Part shown: one piece after another, positions 12,198 to 21,532 of the stretch | How the letters are laid out: every line of letters begins with the position of its first letter | How positions within the stretch are numbered: position 1 is the first letter of the stretch | Origin: Burkholderiaceae bacterium | GTDB taxonomy: Bacteria > Pseudomonadota > Gammaproteobacteria > Burkholderiales > Burkholderiaceae_D | DNA length: 64,000 nucleotides | Assembly: GCA_018261755.1 (NCBI GenBank) | Contig: JAGTRJ010000018.1 | Location: forward strand, 1 to 64,000 | Reading direction: 5' to 3' | Position numbers and translations under genes: made by a program | Notes under the pieces: model-generated | Told to the model about the DNA's origin: nothing | Seen by the model: only the letters and a program-made list of their open reading frames with translations | The model's database searches: none

Positions 12198-13499
12198 ATG
12201 CAATTGGTTACAGACAAGCTTTTTCTCGCCAGTCATCTTCCGAAGCGCACGCTGGCGATTGTGCTGGCTGGCGGGCGCGGTTCGCGCCTGCATCAGCTGA
12301 CCGACATGCGCGCCAAGCCGGCGGTCTTTTTTGGCGGCAAGTTCCGCATCGTCGATTTCGCGCTGTCGAACTGCATCAATTCCGGCATCCGCCGCATCGG
12401 CGTGGTGACGCAGTACCGTTCGCATTCGCTGATCAGGCACCTCCAGCGCGGCTGGAATTTCCTGCGTGGCGAACACAATGAATTCATCGACCTGTGGCCG
12501 GCGCAGCAGCAGCTCGATGAAACCACCTGGTATCGCGGCACGGCTGATGCGGTGCTGCAGAATCTGGGCATCATCCGCTCGTACCGACCTGAATTCGTGC
12601 TGGTGCTGGCGGGCGACCATGTGTACAAGATGGATTACTCGATGATGCTGCTGGATCATGTCGAAATGCGTTCGGTGTGCACGATTGCATGCGTCGAAGT
12701 GCCGCGGCATGAAGCGACCGGTTTCGGCGTGATGGCGGTCGATGGCGAGCGCCGCATCGTCGATTTCGTCGAAAAGCCGGCCGACCCGCCGGCGATGCCG
12801 GGCAAGCCGGACGTGGCGCTGGCCAGCATGGGGATTTACGTTTTCAACGCGGAATACCTGTATCACCTGCTGGAGGAAGATATCAGGAATCCGGAATCGA
12901 ACCACGATTTTGGCCGCGACATCATCCCGCGTGTGGTGCGCGACGGCCATGCGCGCGCGCACCTGTTCGGCATGTCGTGCGTACCGTCGTCGAACGAGGT
13001 TGCGCCGTACTGGCGCGATGTCGGCACGGTCGATTCATTCTGGGCAGCGAACCTGGATTTGACGTCGAACCTGCCGCAGCTCAACCTGTACGATCAGGAT
13101 TGGCCGATATGGACTTACCAGGAGCAGATGCCGTCGGCCAAGTTCGTGCCGAACAACAATGGCGTGCATGGCGTGGCAGCCAATACGCTGGTTTCCGGCG
13201 GCTGCATCATTTCCGGGTCACAAATTTCGAATACCATCCTGTTTTCGCGGGTGCGGATCCATTCGTTCTGCGTCATTGACCAGGCGGTCATCCTGCCGGC
13301 ATGCGAAATTGAGCGTCATTGCAGGTTAAGGAAGGTTGTGATCGATCGCGGTTGCAAGATACCGGAAGGGCTGGTCATTGGCGAAGATGCGGAGCTGGAT
13401 GCGAAGCGGTTTTACCGTTCCGAAAACGGCGTGGTGCTGGTGACGCAGGACATGCTGGCGGCGCTGTACAAGACCGAAGTTACACCAGAGGCGGAATGA
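12198..13499 (+). CDS. glgC: Glucose-1-phosphate adenylyltransferase
   Basis: A 433-residue enzyme making ADP-glucose, the committed step of glycogen synthesis. The N-terminal nucleotidyltransferase motif is [20 protein letters not shown]; the catalytic and substrate sites include [19 protein letters not shown] and FVEKP. A left-handed beta-helix C-terminus carries the allosteric region. RBS-like AAGGACAAG is at 12183-12191. The stop overlaps the alternative glgA start at 13496. Confidence 0.95.
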   Translation: MQLVTDKLFLASHLPKRTLAIVLAGGRGSRLHQLTDMRAKPAVFFGGKFRIVDFALSNCINSGIRRIGVVTQYRSHSLIRHLQRGWNFLRGEHNEFIDLWPAQQQLDETTWYRGTADAVLQNLGIIRSYRPEFVLVLAGDHVYKMDYSMMLLDHVEMRSVCTIACVEVPRHEATGFGVMAVDGERRIVDFVEKPADPPAMPGKPDVALASMGIYVFNAEYLYHLLEEDIRNPESNHDFGRDIIPRVVRDGHARAHLFGMSCVPSSNEVAPYWRDVGTVDSFWAANLDLTSNLPQLNLYDQDWPIWTYQEQMPSAKFVPNNNGVHGVAANTLVSGGCIISGSQISNTILFSRVRIHSFCVIDQAVILPACEIERHCRLRKVVIDRGCKIPEGLVIGEDAELDAKRFYRSENGVVLVTQDMLAALYKTEVTPEAE

Positions 13500-13516
13500 A
13501 TGATGGCGGGGTCCTG

Positions 13517-14980
13517 ATGCGTGTATTGCATGTCTGCACGGAAGTTTATCCGGTGCTGAAAACTGGCGGGCTGGCGGATGTGACCGGCGCGCTGCCGGCC
13601 GCGCAAATCCGGCTCGGTTGCGACGCGCGCCTGCTGGTGCCGGGGTTTCCGGCCTATTTTGCCAGCCTGCGCGAACAAAGGCTGGTGTTCGAATTGCCGC
13701 CGCGCTTCGGCGCGTATGCCATCCGCCTCTATCTCGGCAGCTTGCCGGATAACGGGATGAAAGTATATTTCATCGACGCGCCGGGCCTGTTCGATCGTCC
13801 GGGCAATCCGTACACGAATGCGTCGAACCAGGATTATTTCGACAATTACCGCCGGTTCGCACTGCTCGGCTGGATGGCCGCGCGCGTGGCCGAAGGTCTG
13901 GACATGGAGTGGACGCCGGAACTGGTGCATGCGCACGACTGGCATGCCGGCCTGACGCCGGCCTATCTGAAGGCTTCCGAATTCTGGAACCAGCGCCCGC
14001 TGGCGAAATCGGTGTTCACGGTGCACAACCTCGCGTATCAGGGCAACTTCCCCGGCCATGTCTTTGGCGAACTGGATTTGCCGTCCCATTTTTTTGGCCT
14101 GGATGGAGTCGAATTTCATCATCAATTGTCCTTCATCAAAGCGGGGCTGGTGTATGCGGACAGGATCACGACAGTCAGCCCGACTTATGCGCGCGAAATC
14201 CTGCGGCCGGAAAATGCCTGCGGGCTGGATGGCGTGCTGCAGAAGCGTGCGGCGGATCTGTATGGCATTTTGAACGGGGTTGATTTTTCCATCTGGGACC
14301 CGGCGAAGGATGCAGCCATCGCCGCCAACTACACCGTGCGTTCGCTTACCGGCAAGCGCAAGTGCAAGCTGGCGTTGCAACAGGAGGTCGGTTTCCCGTT
14401 GCAGGATGACAAGCCGCTGTTTTGCATCGTCAGCCGGCTGGCGGTGCAAAAAGGGCTGGACATGGTGCTCGATGCGTTGCCGGAGATCGTGCGCCAGGGC
14501 GGCCAGATTGTGATCCTCGGCAGTGGCGATGCGTCGATGGAAAGTGCGTTCCGCAATGCGGCTTTCGCCAATCCGAAAGCGATATCGATCCATGCCGGTT
14601 ACGATGAACTGAAATCGCATCGCGTGTTTGCCGGCAGCGACGTGATTCTGATGCCATCGCGCTATGAGCCATGCGGGCTGACGCAGCTTTACGGCTTGCG
14701 TTACGGCACCCTGCCGCTGGTGCATCGCGTGGGCGGGCTGGCCGACACCGTGGTCGATTGCACGGAAGAGCACATGAAAAGGGGGACGGCAACCGGTTTT
14801 GCGTTTGATGGTTTCCAGTATGACGCCTTCATGTCGGCGGTGCGCCGCTGTTTCGACCTGTTTGCGCACCGGCGTGAATGGCAGCGGGTGCAGCGCAACG
14901 CAATGCGGCAGCATTTCGACTGGGATACGGCGGCCGACCATTATCTGGAGCTTTATCGGCAGATTGCCGGCCATCAATGA
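13517..14980 (+). CDS. glgA: Glycogen synthase (ADP-glucose type)
   Basis: A 487-residue GT5 synthase that elongates alpha-1,4-glucan. It opens MRVLHVCTEVYPVLKTGGLA, containing the KTGGLADV ADP-glucose-binding motif. C-terminal GT-B motifs include SRLAVQKGLDM, PSRYEPCGLTQLYGLRYGT and VGGLADTV. The start at 13517 matches the family N-terminus and has GGGG at 13507-13510. The alternative ATG at 13496 would overlap the glgC stop (ATGA) and add seven residues, so coupling to glgC is likely in either case. Confidence 0.93.
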   Translation: MRVLHVCTEVYPVLKTGGLADVTGALPAAQIRLGCDARLLVPGFPAYFASLREQRLVFELPPRFGAYAIRLYLGSLPDNGMKVYFIDAPGLFDRPGNPYTNASNQDYFDNYRRFALLGWMAARVAEGLDMEWTPELVHAHDWHAGLTPAYLKASEFWNQRPLAKSVFTVHNLAYQGNFPGHVFGELDLPSHFFGLDGVEFHHQLSFIKAGLVYADRITTVSPTYAREILRPENACGLDGVLQKRAADLYGILNGVDFSIWDPAKDAAIAANYTVRSLTGKRKCKLALQQEVGFPLQDDKPLFCIVSRLAVQKGLDMVLDALPEIVRQGGQIVILGSGDASMESAFRNAAFANPKAISIHAGYDELKSHRVFAGSDVILMPSRYEPCGLTQLYGLRYGTLPLVHRVGGLADTVVDCTEEHMKRGTATGFAFDGFQYDAFMSAVRRCFDLFAHRREWQRVQRNAMRQHFDWDTAADHYLELYRQIAGHQ

Positions 14981-15000
14981 TTGTTTGTTCGCGGCAGAAG

Positions 15001-15022
15001 TTCTGTAGTAATTCTGTAGTAA
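15001..15022 (+). repeat. 11-bp tandem duplication upstream of glgP
   Basis: TTCTGTAGTAA occurs twice head to tail (15001-15011 and 15012-15022), 73 nt before the glgP start codon. A TTGACA at 15033-15038 lies just downstream, but no matching -10 is visible. It may be an operator or only a slippage duplication. Confidence 0.5.
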
Positions 15023-15094
15023 TCTAGCGTTGTTGACAGATGTGCAAGTTGGGCTGTTGGCCCGGTTTTCATCCACTCCATCATCGAGATACTT

Positions 15095-17605
15095 ATGAAT
15101 CAGTCGAATTCCAGCAAGCAGATAGGTTTTCTGGCCAATGACGTGGAAGCGCTCAAGCGTTCCATCTGCAACAATCTGCGGTACCGTTCCGGCCGGAATC
15201 CGATCAACGCCAACCGCCACGACTGGCTGCTGGCGACCGAACTGGCGGTCAGAAACCGCCTGGTCGAACGATGGATGAGCACGGCCGAGGTGTTTTACAC
15301 CCAGCGCTCGAAAAACATCTATTACCTGTCGATGGAATTCCTGATCGGACGCACGTTCACCAATGCGTTGCAGGCGCTGGGCATCGCGGGCGAAGTCAAG
15401 GAAGCGCTGGCCGATCTGTCGGTCGATTTCGATGAAATGGCTGCCGGGGAGCCGGATGCGGCACTGGGCAATGGCGGCCTTGGCCGGCTGGCAGCCTGTT
15501 TCCTCGATTCGATGGCGACCCTGCAGTTGCCGAGCATGGGCTACGGCCTGCGGTATGAATACGGCATGTTCAAGCAGCAGATCGTCGATGGCTATCAGGT
15601 CGAAACCCCCGACTACTGGCTGCTGACTCGCGGCAATCCGTGGGAATTCCCGCGGCCGGAAGTGCAATACCAGGTCCGCTTCGGCGGGCGTATCGTGCAG
15701 GAAGGCGAACGTGTGCGCTGGGTCGATACGCACAGTGTGCTGGCGATGGCGTACGACACCATCATTCCCGGTTATCAGACCGATGCCACCACCACGCTGC
15801 GGCTGTGGTCGGCCAAGGCGATTGCCGAAATGAACCTGTCGGCCTTCAACCGCGGCGAGTACACCGGCGCGGTCGAAGCCAAAACGATGTCGGAAAACAT
15901 CACGCGCGTGCTGTATCCGGATGATTCGACCGAATCCGGGCGCGAATTGCGGCTGCGGCAGGAATTCTTCTTCATCTCGGCCAGCATGCAGGACATGATC
16001 CGCCGGCACATGCTGAACCACGACGATTTCGAAAACCTGGGCGACAGCGTGTCGGTGCACCTGAACGACACCCATCCGGTGCTGGCGGTGCCGGAGCTGA
16101 TGCGCATCCTGATGGATGAACACGGCATCAAGTTCGACAAGGCCTGGGCGCTGTCGCAAAAGATTTTCTCGTACACCAACCACACGCTGATGAGCGAGGC
16201 GCTGGAAACCTGGTCGGTCGAACTGATGGGGCGCGTGCTGCCGCGCCACCTGATGATCATTTTCGACATCAACAGCGCCTTCCTCGCCAGCGTTGCCTCC
16301 AGTTATGGTGATGATCCGAACCTGAGGGAAAACATTTCGTTGATCGACGAGCGCGGCGGCCGCCGCGTGCGCATGGCCTATCTGGCGGTGGTTGCCAGCC
16401 ACAAGGTCAATGGCGTATCGAAACTGCATTCGGATCTGATGAAGCAATCGATCTTCTACGACTTCGCCCGCATTTTCCCCGAACGCTTCACCAACATCAC
16501 CAACGGCATCACGCCGCGGCGCTGGCTATCGCAGGCGAACCCGCTGCTGGCCGACCTGATCGACGACAAGATCGGGCCGGAATGGCGCACCGATTTCACC
16601 AAGTTGCTGGGGCTGGAACAGTACGCGAACGACCAAATGTTCATGAACTCGTTCCGCGCCGTCAAGCGCCAGAACAAGGGCCGGCTGGCGAACTGGATTC
16701 TGCACAACCTCAACATCAGCGTGAACCTCGATTCGCTGTTCGATGTGCACATCAAGCGCATCCACGAATACAAGCGCCAGATGATGAATGTGCTGCATGT
16801 GATCACGCGCTACAACCGCATCCTGGCGAATCCGGACGTCAACTGGGTGCCGCGCACCGTCATCTTCGCCGGCAAGGCGGCTTCCGCCTACCACATGGCG
16901 AAAATGACCATCAAGCTGATCAACGATGTGGCGAAGAAGATCAACAGCGACCCGCTGGTGGGCGACAAGCTTAAGGTGGTGTTCATCCCGAATTACGGCG
17001 TCAGCATGGCCGAGCTGATCATCCCGGCGGCCGACCTGTCGGAACAGATATCGACCGCCGGCACCGAAGCCTCGGGCACCGGCAACATGAAATTCGCCTG
17101 CAATGGCGCGCTCACCATCGGCACGCTCGATGGCGCCAACATCGAAATTGGCGAAGCGGTCGGCGAAGACAGCATCTTTATCTTCGGCAACACGTCCGAG
17201 CAGGTCGATGAAATTCGCCGCGCCGGCTACCAGCCGCGCACTATCTACGAACAGAACGACGAACTGCGGCTGGCGCTCGATCAAATCCGCGACGGTTTCT
17301 TCTCGCCGGACGAACCGGGCCGCTTCCAGTCGGTCTACGATTCGCTGGTCAACTACGGTGACCGCTTCCTGGTGCTGGCCGATTACGCCAGCTATGTGGC
17401 CATGCAGGAACAGGTCGATGCGCTATACCGCCAGCCGATCCGCTGGAGCCGGACCGCGATCCACAACGTCGCCAGCATGGGCAATTTCTCGTCGGATCGG
17501 GCGATTGCCGAATACGCGCAAGACATCTGGCAGGTCGAGCCGCTCGATTTCAGCGGCGACCGGCACCACGATCTGCGCGACCTGCGGATGCCGGAAGGGG
17601 TTTGA
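15095..17605 (+). CDS. glgP: Glycogen phosphorylase
   Basis: An 836-residue GT35 enzyme that phosphorolyses terminal alpha-1,4 bonds to glucose-1-P. The PLP-lysine region [20 protein letters not shown] and the adjacent [10 protein letters not shown] are intact. N-terminal motifs [10 protein letters not shown] and [20 protein letters not shown] and mid-protein NGITPRRWL are also present. Length is normal for bacterial phosphorylases. It is separated from glgA by 114 nt containing an 11-bp tandem duplication, so it may have its own promoter. A full repeat copy follows at 17736. Confidence 0.96.
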   Translation: MNQSNSSKQIGFLANDVEALKRSICNNLRYRSGRNPINANRHDWLLATELAVRNRLVERWMSTAEVFYTQRSKNIYYLSMEFLIGRTFTNALQALGIAGEVKEALADLSVDFDEMAAGEPDAALGNGGLGRLAACFLDSMATLQLPSMGYGLRYEYGMFKQQIVDGYQVETPDYWLLTRGNPWEFPRPEVQYQVRFGGRIVQEGERVRWVDTHSVLAMAYDTIIPGYQTDATTTLRLWSAKAIAEMNLSAFNRGEYTGAVEAKTMSENITRVLYPDDSTESGRELRLRQEFFFISASMQDMIRRHMLNHDDFENLGDSVSVHLNDTHPVLAVPELMRILMDEHGIKFDKAWALSQKIFSYTNHTLMSEALETWSVELMGRVLPRHLMIIFDINSAFLASVASSYGDDPNLRENISLIDERGGRRVRMAYLAVVASHKVNGVSKLHSDLMKQSIFYDFARIFPERFTNITNGITPRRWLSQANPLLADLIDDKIGPEWRTDFTKLLGLEQYANDQMFMNSFRAVKRQNKGRLANWILHNLNISVNLDSLFDVHIKRIHEYKRQMMNVLHVITRYNRILANPDVNWVPRTVIFAGKAASAYHMAKMTIKLINDVAKKINSDPLVGDKLKVVFIPNYGVSMAELIIPAADLSEQISTAGTEASGTGNMKFACNGALTIGTLDGANIEIGEAVGEDSIFIFGNTSEQVDEIRRAGYQPRTIYEQNDELRLALDQIRDGFFSPDEPGRFQSVYDSLVNYGDRFLVLADYASYVAMQEQVDALYRQPIRWSRTAIHNVASMGNFSSDRAIAEYAQDIWQVEPLDFSGDRHHDLRDLRMPEGV

Positions 17606-17940
17606 GCGATCACAAGCGGGCGGGGCCGGCTGGTTTTCGCCCCGGCTGCTGGCCGTCAGCTAGGACGCAAGCTGGATTTGCGCCGCCAAACGGGCAATTT
17701 CCCCACGGTAAATCGCCAGGACTCATGAAAAACATGGGGTATATAGACAAAACACCCCGCTAGGCCACGGTTTTACTGCCTGATTTTAAATACTACTGGG
17801 AGTATATTTTTTGGCCTAATTGAACAAAAAGTCAGTTTTGGTCAGTTATTTTGGCCGGCAACGGCATGAGTGCGAGAAACTGGCGAGGACGGCGCATCGG
17901 CTGCATCTGCCGCGCCCGGCAACTCAAACGGCTTGGGGGC
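17606..17940. other. Convergent intergenic region after glgP
   Basis: A 335-nt region between the 3' ends of glgP and the DUF192 gene. A GC-rich inverted repeat at about 17621-17645 (GGGGC / GCCCC) has no T-run. The remainder is dominated by repeat copy A. No coding signal seen. Confidence 0.6.
17736..17859 (+). repeat. Dispersed structured intergenic repeat, full copy (copy A)
   Basis: A 124-nt element starting GGGGTATATAGACAAAA and ending GTCAGTTATTTTGGCCGGC. Ungapped hand alignment with the copy at 30736 gives 91 matches in 124 positions; similarity continues a few bases further (CGGCATG at 17862-17868). It contains the hairpin ATACT-ACTGGG-AGTAT followed by a T-run, and an imperfect CAAAA/TTTTG terminal inverted repeat. 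Confidence 0.85.
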
Positions 17941-18375
17941 TTATCGCGGCAGGCCGCCGATCACATCGCCCGCGCGAATATTACGCTGGCGGAACCAGCC
18001 CTGATTCATTTCCAGCGCGTAGCGCACCGGTTTTTTGCCGCAATGGGAATTCAGCGTTTGCGGCTTCATGTCCTCGATGTTGATGATTTTGCCATCACCA
18101 TCAATGAACGCGACCGACAGCGGAATCAGCGTATTTTTCATCCACATGCACACCTGCGCTGGTGCGCGATAGACGAACAGCATGCCGTCATTCTGACCCA
18201 GATGCTTGCGATGCATCAGGCCAAGCTGCTGCTGCGCGTCGCTGGTGGCGACTTCAGCACGGATGACATGAATGCCTGCGCTCAGGCTGGCCACCGGCAG
18301 CGAAGGCGCTTGCTGCGCCAGAGCGAACGCGCCTGACAGGAACAGGGCAGCTGCGGCAACGAACGGCTTGAACAT
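17941..18375 (-). CDS. DUF192 family exported protein
   Basis: A 144-residue protein with an N-terminal signal peptide (MFKPFVAAAALFLSGAFALA, cleavage likely before QQ) and a DUF192 domain: RAEVATSDAQQQLGLMHRK, GMLFVY and VCMWMKNTLIPLSVAFID. Family function is unknown; members are small periplasmic or secreted beta proteins. The start at 18375 puts the signal peptide at the N-terminus. An earlier in-frame start at 18414 would overlap the terminator of the neighbouring gene, so it is rejected. Confidence 0.82.
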   Translation of the reverse strand: MFKPFVAAAALFLSGAFALAQQAPSLPVASLSAGIHVIRAEVATSDAQQQLGLMHRKHLGQNDGMLFVYRAPAQVCMWMKNTLIPLSVAFIDGDGKIINIEDMKPQTLNSHCGKKPVRYALEMNQGWFRQRNIRAGDVIGGLPR

Positions 18376-18412
18376 GGCGGCGAACGAGCGAGAAATATGG
18401 GGCAGGAAAAAC

Positions 18413-18439
18413 AAAAAAGGCAGGACGAGCCTGCCTTTT
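18413..18439 (-). terminator. Intrinsic terminator of the Ala/Lys-rich protein gene
   Basis: A perfect 10-bp stem (AAAAGGCAGG, 18415-18424, with CCTGCCTTTT, 18430-18439) closes a 5-nt loop. On the minus strand the transcript ends in six Us. It lies 22 nt after the 18461 stop. Confidence 0.85.
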
Positions 18440-18460
18440 CTTGCTTGCAGTAATCAGGGA

Positions 18461-18793
18461 TTACTTGGAAGCTGCTTTGGAAGCTGCCGGAGCTGCTTTT
18501 GCTGCGGAAGCTGCCGGTGCTGCCGGTGCTGCTTCTGCGGAAGCTGCTTTGTCAGCTTTAGCTTTCTTTGCTTTTGCTTTCTTTGCTTTTGCTTTCTTAG
18601 CCGGTTTCTTAGCGGAAGCTTTTTCGTCAGCTTTTACGTCAGCTTTAGCGTCAGCTTTCTTGTCAGCTTTAGCGTCAGCTTTAACAGCAGCAGCCGGAGC
18701 TTTAGCGTCAGCTTTAACAGCAGCAGCCGGAGCTTGTGCGAAAGCAGCAGTTGCGAACAGGCCGGAAACCAGGATAGCGATCAGTTTTTTCAT
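18461..18793 (-). CDS. Small Ala/Lys-rich exported protein
   Basis: A 110-residue protein. The first about 20 residues (MKKLIAILVSGLFATAAFA) form a clear Sec signal peptide. The mature part is almost wholly Ala, Lys, Asp and Pro, with repeats of KADAK and a central KKAKAKKAKAKKAKADK block resembling histone-H1-like or AlgP tails. The signal peptide argues for a periplasmic or secreted basic polymer-like protein, not a nucleoid protein. A 33-bp DNA unit is tandemly duplicated at about 18671-18735 (11-residue repeat). It lies downstream of the T1SS operon and has its own terminator. Function unknown. Confidence 0.75.
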   Translation of the reverse strand: MKKLIAILVSGLFATAAFAQAPAAAVKADAKAPAAAVKADAKADKKADAKADVKADEKASAKKPAKKAKAKKAKAKKAKADKAASAEAAPAAPAASAAKAAPAASKAASK

Positions 18794-18890
18794 TTTGTAG
18801 TCCTTAATTAACATGTTAACTAACGCGGCGCATGACAAGCGGTTGACAACTTTTTTCGCTGATCGCAAATAATTTTTCAATTTTGTGCCA

Positions 18891-20255
18891 TCACTTCGAT
18901 GGCGCGAAATGGCCAGCCACCTTCTGCACCTCGTCCACAGTCAGCACGCCGGCAGCATTGTGCAACCGCAGATAAGCCAGCAGGTAGTTGTAACGCGCCT
19001 GCGCCAGATCGCGCTGCGCGGTATAAAGTTGCTGCTGGGCATTTAACAGATCAAGGTTGACGCGCACGCCACCCTGGATGCTCTTTTGGGTCGCCGTCAC
19101 CAGTGTTTTGGCCGCATCGACGGCTTTCATCAACGCATCAATCTTGGCGGTGCCGCTGGTCAGCAGCGCGTGCTGCTTGCGCAGTTCCACCGTCACCTGA
19201 CTGACTTTGGCATCCAGTTCGGCCTTCGCGCGCGAATGGTTCGCAATCGCCTGCGAGGTGGCGGCATTGACGTAACCGCCAGAATAAATGGGAACGCTCA
19301 ATTGCAGGCCAATCGCACGTTGTTCGACTACTTGGTTATAGTTGCTAAGCGATTCTGATTTGTTGTCACTATAGCTAGCAATCAGATCCAGCCGTGGTGC
19401 ATGGCCGGAACGCTGCTTGTGCACTTCCAGCCGGGCAGCTTCGACCGCATGACGCTGCGCGGTCAGTTCGGCATTTTTTTCCAGCGCCAGTCCGAGCCAA
19501 TCCTCGACCTTGGTTCTGGGCTGAGGCAATGGTCGGAAATGTGGTGACAGACCATCAAGATGCTTGATGTCGATGCCGACGATGCCCGCCAGGGCGTTGC
19601 GCGCATTGGCCAGATTGTCGCGCGCCTCGATTACCTGCGCCTCCGACAGTTCGGCTTTCGCCTGGGTTTCCAGCATGTCGGTTTTAGTGCCTTCGCCCAG
19701 ATCGAACATACGTTTGTTGACCTTCATCTGTTCGACGTATGCATCCCGTTGCGCCGTGGCCAGCAACAACTGGTCTTCGGCAAACTGCGCATCGGCATAG
19801 GCGCCCACCAGCCGCAGGATCAGATCCTCGCTCTTGCCGGCGAACACTGCGTCGCTATAGTCCGACTGCGCGATTCCCTGCCGATAACGGGCAATTCCAT
19901 CAAAATTGATAAGCGGCTGCTTCAGCGACACAGAGGCGACACGCGAGTTGTAGTCGCGCGGCACGGTCACATCCTTACCTTGGTAGTACTTCAGGTAGGT
20001 CACGTCCGAGTTGTTTTTGGCACCGTAATAACTGGCGGAAATCTGCGGCAGCAAACTGGAGCGGCCCAATGCGCGGTTCTGCTGGCCAGCTTCATTCTCG
20101 AAACGGGCGGCCTGAAAGGTCGGATCGTTTTTCAGCGCCGCATCGTAAGCCTGCAGCAGGCCGATGGCCGCCGCCTGGCCGCTTTGCAGCAGCAGCGAGG
20201 CTGAGATGGCTACCGCCAGCAGGCGTCTGGCCGGTTTGAATGTTGGCACGGTCAT
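18891..20255 (-). CDS. TolC-family outer membrane factor of type I secretion
   Basis: A 454-residue protein with a signal peptide (LLAVAISASLLLQSGQAAA) and the OEP/TolC repeat architecture: GLLQAYDAALKNDPTFQAA at the mature start, long helices, and GVRVNLDLLNAQQQLYTAQRDLAQARYNY split across the typical second repeat. It forms the outer-membrane channel-tunnel. Its ATG overlaps the HlyD stop (ATGA, 20252-20255), making it the third gene of the ABC-HlyD-TolC operon. Confidence 0.92.
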   Translation of the reverse strand: MTVPTFKPARRLLAVAISASLLLQSGQAAAIGLLQAYDAALKNDPTFQAARFENEAGQQNRALGRSSLLPQISASYYGAKNNSDVTYLKYYQGKDVTVPRDYNSRVASVSLKQPLINFDGIARYRQGIAQSDYSDAVFAGKSEDLILRLVGAYADAQFAEDQLLLATAQRDAYVEQMKVNKRMFDLGEGTKTDMLETQAKAELSEAQVIEARDNLANARNALAGIVGIDIKHLDGLSPHFRPLPQPRTKVEDWLGLALEKNAELTAQRHAVEAARLEVHKQRSGHAPRLDLIASYSDNKSESLSNYNQVVEQRAIGLQLSVPIYSGGYVNAATSQAIANHSRAKAELDAKVSQVTVELRKQHALLTSGTAKIDALMKAVDAAKTLVTATQKSIQGGVRVNLDLLNAQQQLYTAQRDLAQARYNYLLAYLRLHNAAGVLTVDEVQKVAGHFAPSK

Positions 20256-21532
20256 TCCTCCTTCAGCGATGAATGCGCGCGGTCGAACACCGGCTTCATC
20301 AGGTAATTCATCATCGTCCGCTCACCCGTCTTCACATACATATCGACCGGCATGCCAGGGCGGATTTCATGCTGTTTCAGCGACTTCATTCCTTCAGCGG
20401 TAACCTGCGCCCGAACCTTGTAAAAAGGCATGCCGGTACGCTGGTCGGTCAGGCGGTCGGCGGAAACGCTGGTCACGACGCCAAGAACATGCGGCGTGGT
20501 GCGCTGGTTGAAGGCGGAAAAACTCATTTCGACCTGCAGGTCCGGATGAACCTTGTCCACCAGATGCACCGGCAACTGTCCCTCGACAATCAAGCTATCC
20601 TCGCCCGGTACCACATCCATCATCTTGAAACCGCTGCCGACTACGCCGCCGGGGGTGAACACCGCCAGATCGACTACAGTGCCATCGACCGGCGAGCGCA
20701 CCAGCGTGTTCGACAGATCATGGTCATTGCTTTTCAAGCGGCTTTCTTGCGCGTCCGCCTCGCGTTGCATGTCTGATAACTGGGTGCGTACTTCCTTCTG
20801 GTATTCCTGCTGGCGCTGGATGCGGCGCAAGGTGATTTCAGCGGCCGAGCTGCTTATCTGCGCATAAGTGCGTTCCAGATCCAGTTGCCGGTTGCGCGGA
20901 ACAAAACCTTCCTTCGCCAACTGACGGAAGCTGTCGAGCTGTTCCTTCAGGAACGCTGCTTGCGATTTCAGTCCGGCAATGTTTTCCGCATACGCGCCGA
21001 GTTCGTTTTTCAACGCCATCTGGCGCGACAGGAACAATTGTGTCTGCGAGCGGATGGCGTCTTTCGCCCGCGGGTCATCGCTCTTGGTCAGGCTTTCCGG
21101 AAAAGCAATGTCTTTTTTGCCATCGCGTTCAGCCAGCAGGCGCGCTTCGGCTGCCTTGGCGGTGAAGAATTGCACGCGGGTAATCTCGGCCTGTGCCTTG
21201 GCTTGTGTATCATCCATCCGCACCAGAATCTGGCCGGCCTTCACTTGTTCGCCTTCCTTCACCAGAATTTCGCGCACGGTGCCGCCGGTCTGATGCTGGA
21301 TGGCTTTGCGGTTCGATGCCACCATCACCGTTCCCTGCATCGGCGATCCCTGATCGAGCGGGGCAAGGCAGGCCCACAGCAGGAAACCGCCCACGCCCAC
21401 CAGCACAACCAGCCAGCCGATGCGGGTATGCTGCCGATCATCGGTTTCGACTTCGTCCGACACATCGATGGTCGTGACATCGGTTGCCGTTTCCTTCTTG
21501 GCAAAAAAATTCTTGAACTTCTCGATCTTCAT
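20252..21532 (-). CDS. HlyD-family membrane fusion protein (T1SS adaptor)
   Basis: A 426-residue periplasmic adaptor with one N-terminal transmembrane helix (GWLVVLVGVGGFLLWACLAP), a lipoyl half-motif (ILVKEGEQVKAGQILVRMDD), long coiled-coil hairpins and a second lipoyl half (NTLVRSPVDGTVVDLAVFTP). It ends RPGMPVDMYVKTGERTMMNY, the usual C-terminus of PrtE/HasE-type adaptors. It bridges the ABC exporter and TolC. Both ends overlap neighbours by ATGA. Confidence 0.93.
   Translation of the reverse strand: MKIEKFKNFFAKKETATDVTTIDVSDEVETDDRQHTRIGWLVVLVGVGGFLLWACLAPLDQGSPMQGTVMVASNRKAIQHQTGGTVREILVKEGEQVKAGQILVRMDDTQAKAQAEITRVQFFTAKAAEARLLAERDGKKDIAFPESLTKSDDPRAKDAIRSQTQLFLSRQMALKNELGAYAENIAGLKSQAAFLKEQLDSFRQLAKEGFVPRNRQLDLERTYAQISSSAAEITLRRIQRQQEYQKEVRTQLSDMQREADAQESRLKSNDHDLSNTLVRSPVDGTVVDLAVFTPGGVVGSGFKMMDVVPGEDSLIVEGQLPVHLVDKVHPDLQVEMSFSAFNQRTTPHVLGVVTSVSADRLTDQRTGMPFYKVRAQVTAEGMKSLKQHEIRPGMPVDMYVKTGERTMMNYLMKPVFDRAHSSLKEE

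Noticed and set aside
15033-15038. TTGACA upstream of glgP as a sigma-70 -35
   Set aside because: No acceptable -10 lies 16-18 nt downstream, so a promoter cannot be supported.
13412-16447. Open frame of 1011 codons on the minus strand across glgA and glgP
   Set aside because: It lies antisense to well-recognised glgA and glgP, has no family motif and is His/Arg/Gln-rich, as expected from codon bias on the opposite strand.
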